From contig CANEON010000002.1 of NCBI GenBank assembly GCA_947429165.1, positions 152,515-216,514 of the forward strand: a DNA stretch of 64,000 nucleotides, written 5' to 3'. The notes beneath the pieces were generated by a model. That model was not told the origin of the DNA. It did not search any database and saw nothing but the letters and a program-made list of their open reading frames with translations. Shown piece by piece: positions 19,002 through 31,104 of this stretch (position 1 is its first letter; every line of letters begins with the position of its first letter). The position numbers were made by a program, and so were the translations under genes. The DNA is from an uncultured Mycoplasmataceae bacterium. Lineage in GTDB: Bacteria; Bacillota_I; Bacilli_A; Mycoplasmatales; Mycoplasmoidaceae.

Positions 19002-19940
19002 ATGAAAGCTGTTTTAATTAATAAAAATGATGCAAATCAAAGAGTAGATAACTTTTTAAAAAAGTCTTTTCCTAAACTTTCTTTAACACAAATCTACAAA
19101 TACTTAAGAATCAAGAGAATTAAGGTAAATGGTAAAAAAGTTGATAATAAATATCAACTTAAATTAAATGACAAAATTGAGCTTTACGTTAATGATGAAT
19201 TCCTAACTCAAGATGCAAAAGAAGATTTCTTACTAGCTAAAAAGCCCATAGATGTTGTGTATGAAGATCAAAACATACTTCTTGTCAATAAACCTGTTGG
19301 ATTAGTTGTTCACGATGATGAAACAAAAACTCCTGACACGCTGATTAATAGAATTAAAAATTACCTAATTAAAAAAGGTGAATGAGACTATAAAAATGAG
19401 CACTCATTTTCACCGAGTTTAGTTAATAGAATTGATAGAAATACTACCGGGCTGGTTCTTGCTGCAAAAAATGCAGAATCATTAAGAATACTTAATGAAA
19501 AGCTTAAGAATCATGAAATCCAAAAAACATATTTAGCACGTGTTAACGGAATTATTGATCCCAAACAAGGAACACTAAGACATTATTTAACGAAGAACCC
19601 AAAGACAAAAATGGTAAGAGTTACAAAAAAACCTGTAACAAATGAATCTAAACAAATCATAACTGAATATAAAACTATCTCTCACGATAAACAAACTAGT
19701 TTATTAGAAATTAATCTAATTACTGGTAAAACTCATCAAATTAGAGCTCATTTTGCTTTTATTGGACACCCCCTTGTTGGAGAAAGAAAATATACAAATG
19801 AATCTATCTTAAATAAGCAAAAAAACAAATATCAACAATTGTGTGCTTATAAGATTAAATTTGCTTTTTCCACTAATAGTGGAATTCTTAATTATTTAGC
19901 AAATAAAGAGTTTAAAATACCTTATAAGGAATTCAAATAA
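19002..19940 (+). CDS. RluA/RluD-family 23S rRNA pseudouridine synthase
   Basis: The 312-aa product has an N-terminal S4 RNA-binding domain (QRVDNFLKKSFPKLSLTQIYKYL) and a pseudouridine synthase domain. The catalytic Asp lies in VNRIDRNTTGLVL, matching the family HRLD motif with Asn for His. Later motifs GKTHQIRAHF and GHPLVGERKY are canonical. One TGA encodes Trp. The gene starts one base after the methyltransferase stop and is followed within one base by udk, so all three are co-transcribed. RluC- versus RluD-type specificity cannot be settled. Confidence 0.9.
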
Positions 19941-19941
19941 T

Positions 19942-20571
19942 ATGAATAAAAAACCAATGTTAATTCTTGTAGCCGGTGGAACAGGTAGCGGTAAAACTAC
20001 TGTTGCTTATGAAATTAAGAAAATTCTACCTTCTCACATTACTTCACAAATCGTTTGTTTAGATCAATTTTATAAAAGTAGTGAGGGTTTGACTACAGAA
20101 CAAGCATATGAAACAGTTAATTTTGATCATCCAAACGCTTTTGATTGAGAATTGTTAAACCAAAAAACTGATAATTTGTTAAACGGAAACAAAACAGAAT
20201 TACCACAATATGATTACACTATTTGTAAAAGAAAAAAAGAAGTAAGTGTTGTTGAGCCAACAGATGTAATTATTCTTGAAGGAATCTTATCTTTATATGA
20301 CCAAAACATTCTTTCAAAAGCGGATTTAAAAATTTATGTTGATACTCCTGATGATGAAAGGTTCATTAGAAGATTGCTTCGTGATCGTGCTGAAAGAAAA
20401 CGTAGTGACGAAGACACAATCTCTCAATGAAGAAAAACTTTAAGACCAATGCAACGTCAGTTTATTAGTCCGCAAAAGACAGAAGCTAACATCATAATTC
20501 CTTGAAGCAAAGTAAATAATATTGCAATTAAAGCTATTCAAGGTGCTATTCAAGAATTCTTAAAAAAATAG
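19942..20571 (+). CDS. udk: Uridine kinase
   Basis: Phosphorylates uridine and cytidine in pyrimidine salvage. The 209-aa length is typical. The P-loop GGTGSGKTT lies near residues 12-20, followed by CLDQFYKS for the substrate loop, NFDHPNAFDWELL, and the lid region RDRAERKRSDEDTISQW. TGA Trp codons follow FD and SQ. It starts one base after the pseudouridine synthase stop. With a deoxyribosyltransferase-like gene and hpt it forms part of the salvage network. Confidence 0.95.
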
Positions 20572-20654
20572 GCTTGTTTGTCTTTTAAGCATTGTTTTAA
20601 TAATACTATTAATGATTAAAAACTTATTATTATTTATAATTTATAAATATTAAT

Positions 20655-23060
20655 ATGTATAACCACAACTTAATTGAGAAGAAATGACAAAAGTATTGAC
20701 TTGAAAACAATACTTATAAGTTTGTCGATAGATCTAATGCAAAAAAATTCTATGCATTAGATATGTTTCCTTATCCGTCAGGCCAAGGTTTACATGTTGG
20801 GCATCCAAAAGGTTATACAGCAACTGACATAATTTCTAGATTCAAAGTTCACCAAGGATATGATGTTCTTCATCCTATTGGTTGAGACGCTTTTGGTTTA
20901 CCGGCTGAGCAATATGCTTTGCAAACTGGAAATCACCCTAAAGAATTCACAAATAAGAATATCGATAACTTCAGAAGACAACTTCAATCTTTGGGTTTTT
21001 GTTTTGATTATTCTAAAGAAGTTAATACGACAGATCCAAAATACTATAAATGAACTCAATGAATTTTTTCAAAATTATTTGAAAATGGACTAGCCGAAAT
21101 AAAAGATGTTGATGTTAATTGATGCGAAAATCTAGGAACTGTTTTATCAAACGAAGAAGTATTGATAATAGATGGCAAAATGGTTTCTGAACGTGGCAGT
21201 CATCCTGTTATTAAGCGTCCAATGCGTCAATGAGTTTTAAAAATCACTCAATATGCCGATAAACTATTAGACGGCTTAAATCAATTAGATTGACCTGAAT
21301 CATTAAAATCTATTCAAAAAAAATGAATAGGTAAATCTACTGGTGCAATGATTGATTTCTGCACAGATAAAAAAGTTAAGTTTGAAGTTTTCACAACTAG
21401 ACCTGACACAATTTATGGTGTTACATATTTAGCAATCGCTCCTGAACACCCATTATTAAAAAAACTAGTAACAAAAGAAAACGAACAAAAAATTAATGAG
21501 TATGTTGAATTAGCAAAAGCTAAAACAGAAATTTTAAGAAAAGAAAACAAAGATAAGACTGGATTGTTTACTGGTTCATACGGAATCAATCCATTTACTC
21601 AAAAACAAATGCCAATTTATGTATCCGACTATGTTCTTATAGATCATGGTACTGGAATTGTTATGGGTGTTCCTGCGCACGATGAAAGAGACTATGAATT
21701 TGCTAAAAAATTCAAACTACCTATTACTTATGTAATTGAGTGTGAACAAGATGGTCCATATACAAAAGACGGTAAACATATCCATTCAGATTTCATAAAT
21801 GGTAAATCAACTTTAGAAGCATCAAAACTTGTATTGGATTATCTAGAAAAAAATAAATTAGGATATCCACACACAACATACAAACTTAAAGATTGATTGT
21901 TTAGTCGTCAAAGATATTGGGGAGAACCATTTCCAATAATGTTTGACAAAAACAATAAACCAGTTCTTATTAAAGAATTGCCAGTACTTCTTCCTCATAT
22001 CGAAAACATTAAACTTTCTCACACAGGGGAATCTCCACTTGTTAACGACACAAAGTGAATGCATGTAAATATTAATGGCAAAGAATATATTAGAGAATCT
22101 AACACAATGCCTCAATGAGCTGGTTCTTGTTGATACTATTTAGGTTATCTATTAAAAAAATCTAATGGATGTTATGTTGATTTAAATTCTAAAGAAGCAT
22201 ATGAAATTTTTAAAAATTGATTACCAGTAGATTTATATATTGGTGGTCAAGAACATGCAGTTCTTCACTTGCTTTATGCAAGATTCTGACACAGATTCTT
22301 ATATGACATTGGTGTTGTTCCTACTAAAGAGCCATTCCAAAAAATTATTAACCAAGGAATGATTCTTGGTGAAAACGGTGAAAAGATGTCTAAATCTAGA
22401 GGTAATGTAATTAATCCTGATGATATCGTTAGAACTCACGGTGCAGATTCTTTAAGAATGTATGAAATGTTTATGGGGCCTTTAACAGCTTCTCTCCCAT
22501 GAACTGATAACGGATTAAATGGTATTAGAAAATGATTAGATAGAGTATATCGTTTGTTTGATGAAGAAAAAATTAACAACGTTGCCATTAAAGATGCAAG
22601 CAAAGATTTAGTGTTTGCATACAACAACTTTATTAAAAAAGTAACCGCTTGTATTGAAAAACAAAATTTTAATGTTGGTATTTCTGAAATGATGATATTC
22701 ATTAATGAATGTTATAAAAATAAATCCATTCCACAAGAATATTTAACTAATTTTTTAGTTGTTCTTTCGTGCTATGCACCACACATTTCTGAAGAACTAT
22801 GATCTAAGTTTAATGACAAATCAATTTTTAAAGCACCATGACCTACATACAATGAAAAAGAATTAGTTAAATCTACGATTAGTATTCCAATTCAAGAGAA
22901 CGGTAAACTTCGTGATGTAATGGAAATAAATGTTGATGATAACAAAGAGACAGTAATTGCACTGGCTACATCAAGAGAAAAAGTTAAGTCTTTTATAAAC
23001 GGAAGAGAAATCAAAAAGATAATATATGTTCCAAACAAGATATTAAATATCATTTTATAG
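20655..23060 (+). CDS. leuS: Leucyl-tRNA synthetase
   Basis: Class I synthetase that charges tRNA-Leu. The full 801-aa frame contains many TGA Trp codons. The HIGH-type motif is in [14 protein letters not shown] near residue 40, the CP1 editing domain carries [20 protein letters not shown], and the KMSKS loop is [16 protein letters not shown]. The anticodon-binding and C-terminal domains follow, ending [13 protein letters not shown] 20655 gives [15 protein letters not shown] as in other bacterial LeuRS. The 83-base upstream gap after udk is AT-rich and may carry its own promoter. Confidence 0.98.
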
Positions 23061-23061
23061 T

Positions 23062-24417
23062 ATGCAATTCAAAGAGTTAAATTTAAAAAAATGAATAACC
23101 GAAACATTAAATGGATTAAAAATTAGTAAACTAACTGATATTCAAGAAAAATCAATCCCGTTAGTTTTAAGAAATAATTCATTGATTGTTTCATCACAAA
23201 CGGGTTCAGGTAAAACTTATTGTTATTTAGTGCCGCTATTAAATGGAATTGATTGCTCTAAAAATGAAGTTCAAGCTTTGATTGTTTTACCAACAAAAGA
23301 ATTAACTAGACAAGTTGCTTCAAAATTAAACGATTTTAAAAAATATAATCCACTTTTAAAAACATGTAATTTAGTTGAACTAAAAAATAATAACCTAAAC
23401 CAAAATCATTTGCCACACGTTGTTGTTAGCACACCTGTAAAAGCATTTGAATTAGTTAATAAAAAACAGCTATCTCAAAATATTAAATATTTTGTTTTAG
23501 ATGAAGCGGATATGCTGTTTGATTTAGGTTTCACCAACAACATTGATGAAATATTCAAAAAAATTGATTCAAATAGATTAATTAAAATTGCCTGCTCTGC
23601 AACACTTCACGAATCACTATCTAACAAATTAAGAAAATATTTAAAGAACACCAAAATCATTTTAAATTCGAAGTCTATTTGATTAAATCCAAACATTAAG
23701 CATAATGTTGTTTATTCTTCTAATTTCGATGATTTTGATGGAACTCTATTAAAACTAACTAAAGCTATCAATCCATATTTTTGTATTGTTTTTTGTAATA
23801 CAAAAAATGAAGTTAATAAAATTTATGAAATGTTCATTAATAATGGCTTAAATGTTGGAATGATTCATAAAGATCTTTCAATTAATGAAAGAAAAAAAAT
23901 CTTTAGAGATGTAAATAACAATAAATACCAATACTTAATTGCTACCGACTTAGTTTCACGTGGTTTAGACATTACGGGAGCTGATGTTGTAATTTCGTAT
24001 TCCATGCCAAAAGATGATGTTTGGTATATTCACCGTGTTGGTAGATGTGGTAGAAACAATACAAGTGGTACATCGTTTGTAATTTACAACAAAAATTACG
24101 ATCAGCAAATTAATCGTTTATCAAAAAAAGATATCAATTGAAACTTCTTATTAATAAATAAAAATTCTGAATTAATAAATAAGAATCTTCGTCTAAGAAT
24201 TAAATCAAAACCAAGGTTTGATTCTAAAACTAATGCAGAAATTCAAAAAATAATTCGTGTTAACTCTAAAAAAATTAAACCAGGTTATAAGAAGAAAATT
24301 AAACAACAAATTAATAAAATTAAGCAAAAGAAAAAACACGAATACATTGAAAGTCAAGTAAAACAAAGACTTTTATCTTCAAATATTAAACGTACTAAAA
24401 AAAATAGATTCAAATAA
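23062..24417 (+). CDS. DEAD-box RNA helicase
   Basis: ATP-dependent RNA-remodelling enzyme for ribosome assembly or mRNA turnover. The 451-aa product has a Q motif (LTDIQEKSIPLVL), Walker A SQTGSGKT near residues 45-52, LPTKELTRQV (Ia), VLDEADMLFDLGF (DEAD box), CSAT (motif III), and in the second RecA domain ATDLVSRGLDI and HRVGRCGR. The C-terminal ~90 residues are very Lys-rich and likely bind RNA. It starts one base after leuS and overlaps the MATE start by one base. The likely class is CshA/DeaD. Confidence 0.95.
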
Positions 24418-26108
24418 TGGAAAAAAGATTTGTCGAAAACAAAAGAGCCTATGAGTTGTATGTAAAAACTCCCCTTCTAAAAGCTCTAATAAAAATTATT
24501 ATTCCCGGATTATTAATTTCATTAATGATGGGTATTTATTGGTTTGTAGATCAAATATTAATAGCTCGTCTTGTTCCTCATGATGGAGTACATACATGTG
24601 AAAATATATTTGGTTATTCAGAAGAAACTATCAAATCATGAATTAAACAAGTTGATCCCTCATTAATTTTTTATGGTCCTGGTGAAGTAATCAAAACAGC
24701 AATAACTATTTCATCACCTATATCTTTGGTTTTATTATGTATGCCTTTCTTTATTTCTACTGGTACAGGAATCATTTTTACTCAGGCTATTGGCAAAAAC
24801 AATAGAGAAAAAGGATATGAATCTTATAAAATGGGTTTTTGAACAACAACCACTATTGGATTATTAATGACTTTTATATTTGGTGTTTTCTGTACTCAAA
24901 TATTAACTTCTATGGCAGGCAAAGAAGTTGTTGTTAAAGGTGAAGGCGATATTGTTAACAAGTTAAACGAATATTATCACACTGTGCATACAACACAAAT
25001 TAGATATGCTCATGATTTTATTTTTATTTTGTCATTAGGTCCGGTTCTTCCTTGTTTAATTAATTTATTTTCAGTATTGATAAGAGCAGAGGGCAGACTT
25101 CTTTTCCCTACTCTTATTTCTATTGCTGCAAATATAGTAAATGTACTATTAGATTTCTTGTTAATTTGATATGCAAAGAGAGGAATGCAATCTGGTGGTA
25201 TTGCCACTTTTTCTGGATGAGTAATTAATTTAACCTCTTTATTGTGCTACGTTTATTACTTAAACAAAAAGAAAAAATTTACATGAATTCATTTTAGAAC
25301 TTTATCTTTATTTAACAATGTTAAACTAAACTTTAAATTGTATGCACCTATTAATTTGTTAGGGCTTTCTGGATTTTTAACTGATTTTACTTACTCAATT
25401 GCTATGATGGTATATTTACCAATATTGTCACAAACATGTATTGATGTTAATGTTGCTGGTGGTGGTGAATATTTTATGACAATATCTGCAGGAGTACTAC
25501 CAATAATGAATTTACTATTTGCTACAATGTGAGGAATAGTAGATGGAAGCAGACCAATCAATTCGTATAATTATGCAATTTGTAATTTTAAAAGAATTAA
25601 AAAAACATATTGATACACTATTTTTATTTCTTTTACTTTTGCATTGATTTGTTTTGGTTTTATTTCGGGAATCGGAATACAAGTATTGCAATTATTTGAA
25701 ATTAATAAATCAATGATGCACGATGCATACATTTATCTAGTTATTGATTTATTACTTCTTCCTACTTTTTCTTTCCAAGTATCAGGTATTTTATTATTCC
25801 AAGGAACAAACAATATATTAAGAGCAAATATCGCTTCAATCTTACAAGATGTAATAATTTACTATCCTACATTGTTTATCTTAAGATTAATATGCGTTGC
25901 ATCAGATAACATTTGAATACTAATACCAACATATGTTATTAGTGCAAGTATTTCATCTATATTAATGACAGTATATTGCAGTTGATACGTAAATAAAAGA
26001 CTTGGTTTTACAAAAATTAAAGCGAAAGTTAATGACAAATCTATGACATTCTTTGTTCCTACAAAATACAAAAAAATGTCTATTGCTGAAAAAGCACTAG
26101 ATTACTAA
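24417..26108 (+). CDS. MATE-family efflux transporter
   Basis: Multidrug and toxic compound extrusion transporter exporting cationic compounds with Na+ or H+. The 563-aa product has about 12 TM segments, starting TPLLKALIKIIIPGLLISLMMGIYWFVDQILI, the usual MATE N-terminus. A polar loop of about 45 residues between the first two helices is longer than usual (HDGVHTCENIFGYSEET onward). The start overlaps the helicase stop by one base. The 3' end overlaps convergent miaB by 12 bases. A distant paralogue lies at 45371. Confidence 0.9.
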
Positions 26109-27539
26109 CGAACCATTTAAAGAGAATCTTGATGCAGAAGTAATTTTTACTTTAACAATATCTCCTATTTTACATTTACCTGCAAAATTGACAACTTTTC
26201 AATTTGGAGAATACCCCGTGAAAGTATTTGCATTAGTTTTTGATTTCCCTTCAACTAATACTTCAAGAATTCTTCCAACATATTTTTCATTATTTTCTTT
26301 GCTGTATTGTTGAACTAATTTATTTAGTTTCTGTAAACGTTTTTGTTTTGTTGATAGAGATATTTTGTCAGGCATTTTTGCTGCAGGAGTGCCTTCTCTA
26401 CGAGAATAAATAAATGTATATGCATTATCAAATTTAACAGTTTTATATAGCTTAAGAGTGTTATTAAAAGCTTTTTCTGATTCATTAGGAAAACCGACAA
26501 TTAAATCAGTAGAAATTGCAGTGTCTTTAATGTTTTTTCTTATATATTCAATCTTTTTTAAGTATTCTTTGATTGGAACTTTTCTATTCATTCTTTTTAG
26601 AATTTCTTCATCGCCAGACTGTACAGGTAAATGAATGTAAGGCATGATGTTTGGGTACTTTTTCATGACATCTACAATTTTTAAATCAAAATTTCATGGA
26701 TTTGATGTAACAAATCTAACACGAGGAATTTTTGTTTTTGCAACATCTTCAAGTAAATTTCAAAATTTATAAGATTTATCTTTAAGATCAACACCATATG
26801 AATTTACATTTTGACCAAGAAGTGTGACTTCTTTGTAACCTTCTTTGATTAAGTTTTTTACTTCTTTCAAAATGTCATTCTTTGAACGACTATGCATTTG
26901 CCCTCTTACGTAAGGAACAATACAATAAGTACAGAAATTATCACATCCTTGCATGATGTTTACAAAAGCTTTTACTTTTGATCCAACACTTGATGGTATG
27001 GATTCGTATAAACTTTTAGGCTTAGATAAAACATTTATTACTCTTTTTTTGTTTTTGATTACTTCATAAAGTAATGATGGCAAATCGTGTATGTTGTGAA
27101 CACCAAATACGAAATCAATATTATTGTTTGTGTCCATAATTTTTTGAATGACATGCTCTTCTTGACTCATGCATCCACATATACCAAAGACAAATTTTGG
27201 ATTAGTCTTTTTTAATTTGCTTAGAAAACCTATCTCACCAAATACTTTCTTTTCTGCATTTTCTCTAATAGCACATGTATTCAAAATTATTAAGTCAGCC
27301 TTCAAAATATCGTTTTGTGGTTTAAAACCTAATTTTATTAATATTCCGGATATGTTTTCTGAATCTTTAATATTTGATTGACATCCGTAAGTTTTAACAT
27401 AAAATGTTAAACCCTTCCCGATTTTGTCAAATTTAGAAGATAATTTAAAATTCTTTTTTGTTAATATTGAGGTAAAGTCTCTTTTGCTTGATTCTTTGTA
27501 CTCAGGGCTTTCTAAAACAATGAATTGATTTTTTGCCAT
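26097..27539 (-). CDS. miaB: tRNA-2-methylthio-N6-dimethylallyladenosine synthase MiaB
   Basis: Radical-SAM methylthiotransferase acting on A37 of tRNAs reading UNN codons. The 480-aa product has an N-terminal MTTase domain with cluster Cys in YGCQSN, NTCAIREN and GICGCMSQ, then the radical-SAM motif QGCDNFCTYCIVPYVRG, and a C-terminal TRAM domain (YVGRILEVLVEG). Two TGA codons encode Trp. Its substrate carries an isopentenyl group, so it depends on isoprenoid precursors of the kind made by the MEP genes at 3065-5113. It converges on the MATE gene with a 12-base overlap. Confidence 0.96.
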
Positions 27540-27573
27540 ATAAAAATATTTATATAGAAATTAATATAAACAT

Positions 27574-27579
27574 TATAAT
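27574..27579 (+). promoter_or_regulatory. -10 box of the 27593 lipoprotein
   Basis: Perfect TATAAT 13 bases before the ATG, giving a very short leader. The divergent miaB starts 54 bases away, and the intervening bases are nearly all A/T. Confidence 0.5.
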
Positions 27580-27592
27580 AGTAGAACTAATT

Positions 27593-28480
27593 ATGAAAAA
27601 AATCTTTAAGATTTTACCTTTATTGTTAACTGGAGCAGTAGCATTCCCTGTAGCTACTACCCTTTCTTCTTGTGCTCCTTCAACTGAGTATTACATTAAA
27701 TATTTAGACTTCGATAAAATTGATCACGATAAACCTACTGATTTGTGAACATGAAATGATATGAGTTCGCCTAATGTTTCATTAAAGAAACTACTTTATG
27801 GTACTAAAAAATTCCATGATGGAAACTATGCTATATTACTAGGTACTCCTACTGCAAATTCTTCTGATAAAAAAACATCAAAAACTTTTGATTTTATCTT
27901 TAGTAACGCTCACACAAGTACATATGAAATCAACGATTTTAATTTAAATAATTCTTATTTATACCAAGCTTGATTTTCAACAAAAACTCAAATTGAAAGC
28001 TTCGCTGGTGGAATTGGTTTTGTTACATTGATGGATTTATGAAATGATTCATCTGATGGACCTAGATCTGTTATTTCACCTTTTGCTAAGTGAACTGAAG
28101 CACAAGATGATTTCTTCAACAGAGATCACACAGACCTTCACCCTGAACACAATATGAAAGTTAAAAAAGATACATGAATAAGAAATGATGAAGGTGCTAA
28201 GTTGTTCAGAAATTACGTTAATGAAATAACTACTTTATTCCCTGATTTTGAAACTAAATTTTTATCTGATTCTTCATCAAGCGATACATGAGATGCAATT
28301 CCTGGAGAAAGTGCATCAACCTCTTGTGTTGATAATGCTCCTTATATTATTTTCTGAAAAGACGGAAAACCACAAGCAGCTAAAACAATCAACACTTCTA
28401 GCGTAGAAGATTTAGAAAAACAAATCTTAGACATATATAACAAAACTCCAGATAAACCAGATAATAACACCACCAACTAA
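27593..28480 (+). CDS. Mycoplasma surface lipoprotein, family not recognised
   Basis: The 295-aa product starts with a basic, hydrophobic signal and the lipobox TLSSC, so it should be lipidated by Lgt and displayed on the cell surface. After a short linker come LLYGTKKFHDGNYAILLGTPT and FAGGIGFVTLMDLWNDSSDG, which look like conserved globular parts; the C-terminal tail is Asp/Asn/Pro-rich (TPDKPDNNTTN). Seven or more TGA Trp codons fall in the mature part. I do not recognise the family. A tRNA gene begins 5 bases after the stop and appears to share its transcript. Confidence 0.8.
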
Positions 28481-28485
28481 TTCTA

Positions 28486-28559
28486 GCTGAATTAGTTTAG
28501 TGGCAAAATAAGTGAATGGTAATCACTTGCCCCGAGTTCGATTCTCGGATTCAGCACCA
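28486..28559 (+). tRNA. tRNA-Thr (GGT)
   Basis: The acceptor stem GCTGAAT pairs with ATTCAGC, and CCA is encoded. The anticodon stem AGTGA/TCACT encloses ATGGTAA, giving anticodon GGT. The T-arm CCGAG-TTCGATT-CTCGG is perfect. The D-arm is AT-rich (GTTT/AAAT). It lies 5 bases after the lipoprotein stop and before a strong terminator. Confidence 0.88.
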
Positions 28560-28567
28560 TTTAACTT

Positions 28568-28600
28568 AAAAAACCCCAACCCATGGGGTTTTTATTTTTT
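28568..28600 (+). terminator. Strong terminator after tRNA-Thr
   Basis: A-run plus CCCC pairs with GGGG plus T-run across a 7-base loop, followed by TTTATTTTTT. Confidence 0.9.
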
Positions 28601-28606
28601 ACGTGT

Positions 28607-28629
28607 CTTATTTAATATAATTAAATAAG
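28607..28629 (+). promoter_or_regulatory. Inverted repeat overlapping the fhs -10 box
   Basis: Perfect 9-base arms CTTATTTAA / TTAAATAAG with a TATAA spacer. The spacer and first base of the right arm form TATAAT (28616-28621), 10 bases from the ATG at 28632. It could be an operator or a 5' hairpin. Confidence 0.45.
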
Positions 28630-28631
28630 TT

Positions 28632-30203
28632 ATGACAAATATTAATAAAATTTTAAAGAAATACAACGTTCCTACTAGCGGATGTATTAATTATGGTGAA
28701 TATGTAGCAAAGATTAAACCAATCTTTAAGTCACCAAAGAAAACTAGTAAATTAATTCTAGTTACTGCAACTAGTCCAACACCTGCTGGTGAAGGTAAAA
28801 CAACTGTATCAATTGGTTTAAATGATGGATTAAACAAAATTGGTAAATCAAGTATCGTTGCTATTAGAGAACCATCTATGGGTCCAGTATTTGGAGCTAA
28901 AGGTGGTGCAAATGGTGGTGGTAAATCACAAGTTGTCCCAAAGGATGAAATTGATTTCCATTTCACAGGAGACATGCACGCAATTACTGCTGCAAACAAC
29001 TTAATTGCTGCTTGTGTTGATAATGAAGTTTACTGAGACTCACCATTAAACATTGATGTTAATAAGATTATTTGAAAACGTGTTGTTGATATGAACGACC
29101 GTGGGTTAAGAAATATTACTGTTAATATTGATCCAAAGAAAAACATTTCATACAAAACAGGTTTTGATATTACTGCCGCATCAGAACTTATGGCAATTTT
29201 CTGTTTATCTAAAAACTTAACTGAATTAAGAAATAAAATCGACAACATTATTGTTGCTTATTCTAAAAAGAATAAACCTGTTTATGTTAAAGATTTGGGA
29301 ATTACAAATGCAATATTAAAAATTCTAAATACTGCATTTTATCCAAATGCTGTTCAATCTTTAGAGGGAAATCTTGCTCTAATTCACGGTGGTCCTTTTG
29401 CTAATATTGCCCACGGTTGCAATGCAATTGTTACGACAAACACTGCGTTAAACATTGGAGATTACACAGTAACTGAAGCTGGTTTTGCTAGTGAATTGGG
29501 TGCAGAAAAATTTATGGACATTGTTACAAACGAATTAGGCAAATTCCCTAATGTAATTGTTCTTGTAACAAGTTTAAGATCTTTAAAATTACATGGTGGT
29601 GCTAAAGATTTATCTAAAGAAGATTTATCTTCATTAGAAAAAGGTTTTGACAACTTACAAAGACATATTAATAACATTAAAAACTTTAATGTTCCGTACA
29701 TCATTGGTATTAACAAATTCCACACAGATTCATCAAAAGAAATTAATTTAATTCAAAAATTCTTAACTAAACAAAACATTCCTTTCTCTTTATGTACAAA
29801 CTTTGTTGATGGATCAAAAGGAACAATTGACTTAGCTAAGAAAGTTGTGAAACTTTGTTCAAAAAAATCAAGTGCTAAAAGAATTTATGAATTAAGTGAT
29901 TCATTAGAAACTAAAGTTAAAAAAATTGTAACTAAATGTTACGGGGCTAAAGGTGTTGTATATTCTGATTTAGCAAAAACTAAGTTGAAACAATTCTCTA
30001 AATTAAAAGGATATTACATTTGCATGGCTAAAACTCCAGCAAGTCTTACCGACGATGCAAATATTTCTGTAATCGATAAACCTTTTGATATTCATGTAAA
30101 AGATATTATTTTAGCTAATGGTGCTAAGTTCATTATCTTATTAACTGGAAGCATCTTTAGAATGCCAGGATTATCTAAGTGTCCTCAAGCTAAAAAAATG
30201 TAA
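28632..30203 (+). CDS. fhs: Formate--tetrahydrofolate ligase
   Basis: Makes 10-formyl-THF from formate, THF and ATP. The 523-aa product is a little shorter than the usual ~555. The ATP-binding signature [14 protein letters not shown] and [18 protein letters not shown] are intact, followed by [13 protein letters not shown] and NDRGLRNI segments; the C-terminus has [18 protein letters not shown], near-canonical. Two TGA codons encode Trp. With FolD it completes a formate to formyl-folate route. tilS follows after 3 bases. A palindrome lies across the -10 box. Confidence 0.96.
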
Positions 30204-30206
30204 TTT

Positions 30207-31079
30207 ATGAAAAAATATTTAGCTGCTGTTTCTGGTGGACCGGACTCAATGGCCTTATTGCACAAATACAGAAAAAATATTTGTGCAGTTTGTCATGTTA
30301 ACTACAAGAAAAGAGATTCAGCAACTAGAGATCAAAAAATTGTTGAAGATTTTTGTAAACAAAGCAAAATTAAACTATTTACCAAAATTGTAAAAAAATC
30401 CGAATATAAAAGTGCTAAATCAAATAACTTTCAAACAATTGCTAGATTAATCAGATATGAATTTTTTTGTTCAACATCAAAAAAAATAAAAAACAACAAT
30501 TTATTGGTTGCTCATAACTTAGATGATTTTTTAGAAACTGCATATATGCAGTTGAAAAGAAAATCTAATACTCTTTTTTATGGCATCCCTAAAAATTCTA
30601 TTTATAAGAATTTGATAATTTCTAGACCATTACTAAACAAAAGAAAAAAAGAATTAGAACAATATTGTTTGTCTAATAACATTCCATATGGAGTCGATGA
30701 AACAAATTTGACCAATGTATACGAAAGAAATATTGTAAGAAAAGAAATTGCTAAATGATCGCAAACAAAATTTAATTCTTTTGTAAAAAAGATTAATTCA
30801 TTAAATAAAAAGAATTCGAAAACAAGGAAACTAATTGATTCTAATTTTAGTAAATGAAAGAAAACCAATTATTCAACTAAGTTTTTTTGTAGCCTATCTA
30901 ATGAAATTAAAACACATTTAATTTATGTTCTATTATCTTCTGCTGGTATTCACAAAACTTCAAAAGATAAGTTAACAAGTATTCTAAAGTTTATCAGTTC
31001 TTCTAATGTTCATACGAAATATCGTATTGGAGATAATAAATACTTAATTAAAAATAAAAATAATATATCAATATATTAA
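30207..31079 (+). CDS. tilS: tRNA(Ile)-lysidine synthase
   Basis: Modifies C34 of the CAU-anticodon tRNA-Ile to lysidine so that AUA is read as Ile. The 290-aa product resembles the compact mycoplasma form with a short C-terminal domain. The PP-loop SGGPDS lies at residues 9-14, with HNLDDFLET further on and YERNIVR at the end of the catalytic domain. TGA Trp codons are at KW and SKWKK. It is separated from hpt-ftsH, its usual neighbours, which lie 27 kb away. Confidence 0.92.
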
Positions 31080-31104
31080 TTAAAATAATAATAAGTATAT
31101 TATT

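Noticed and set aside
22436..22702. Minus-strand frame within leuS
   Set aside because: Shadow of the LeuRS catalytic region including KMSKS; no independent features.
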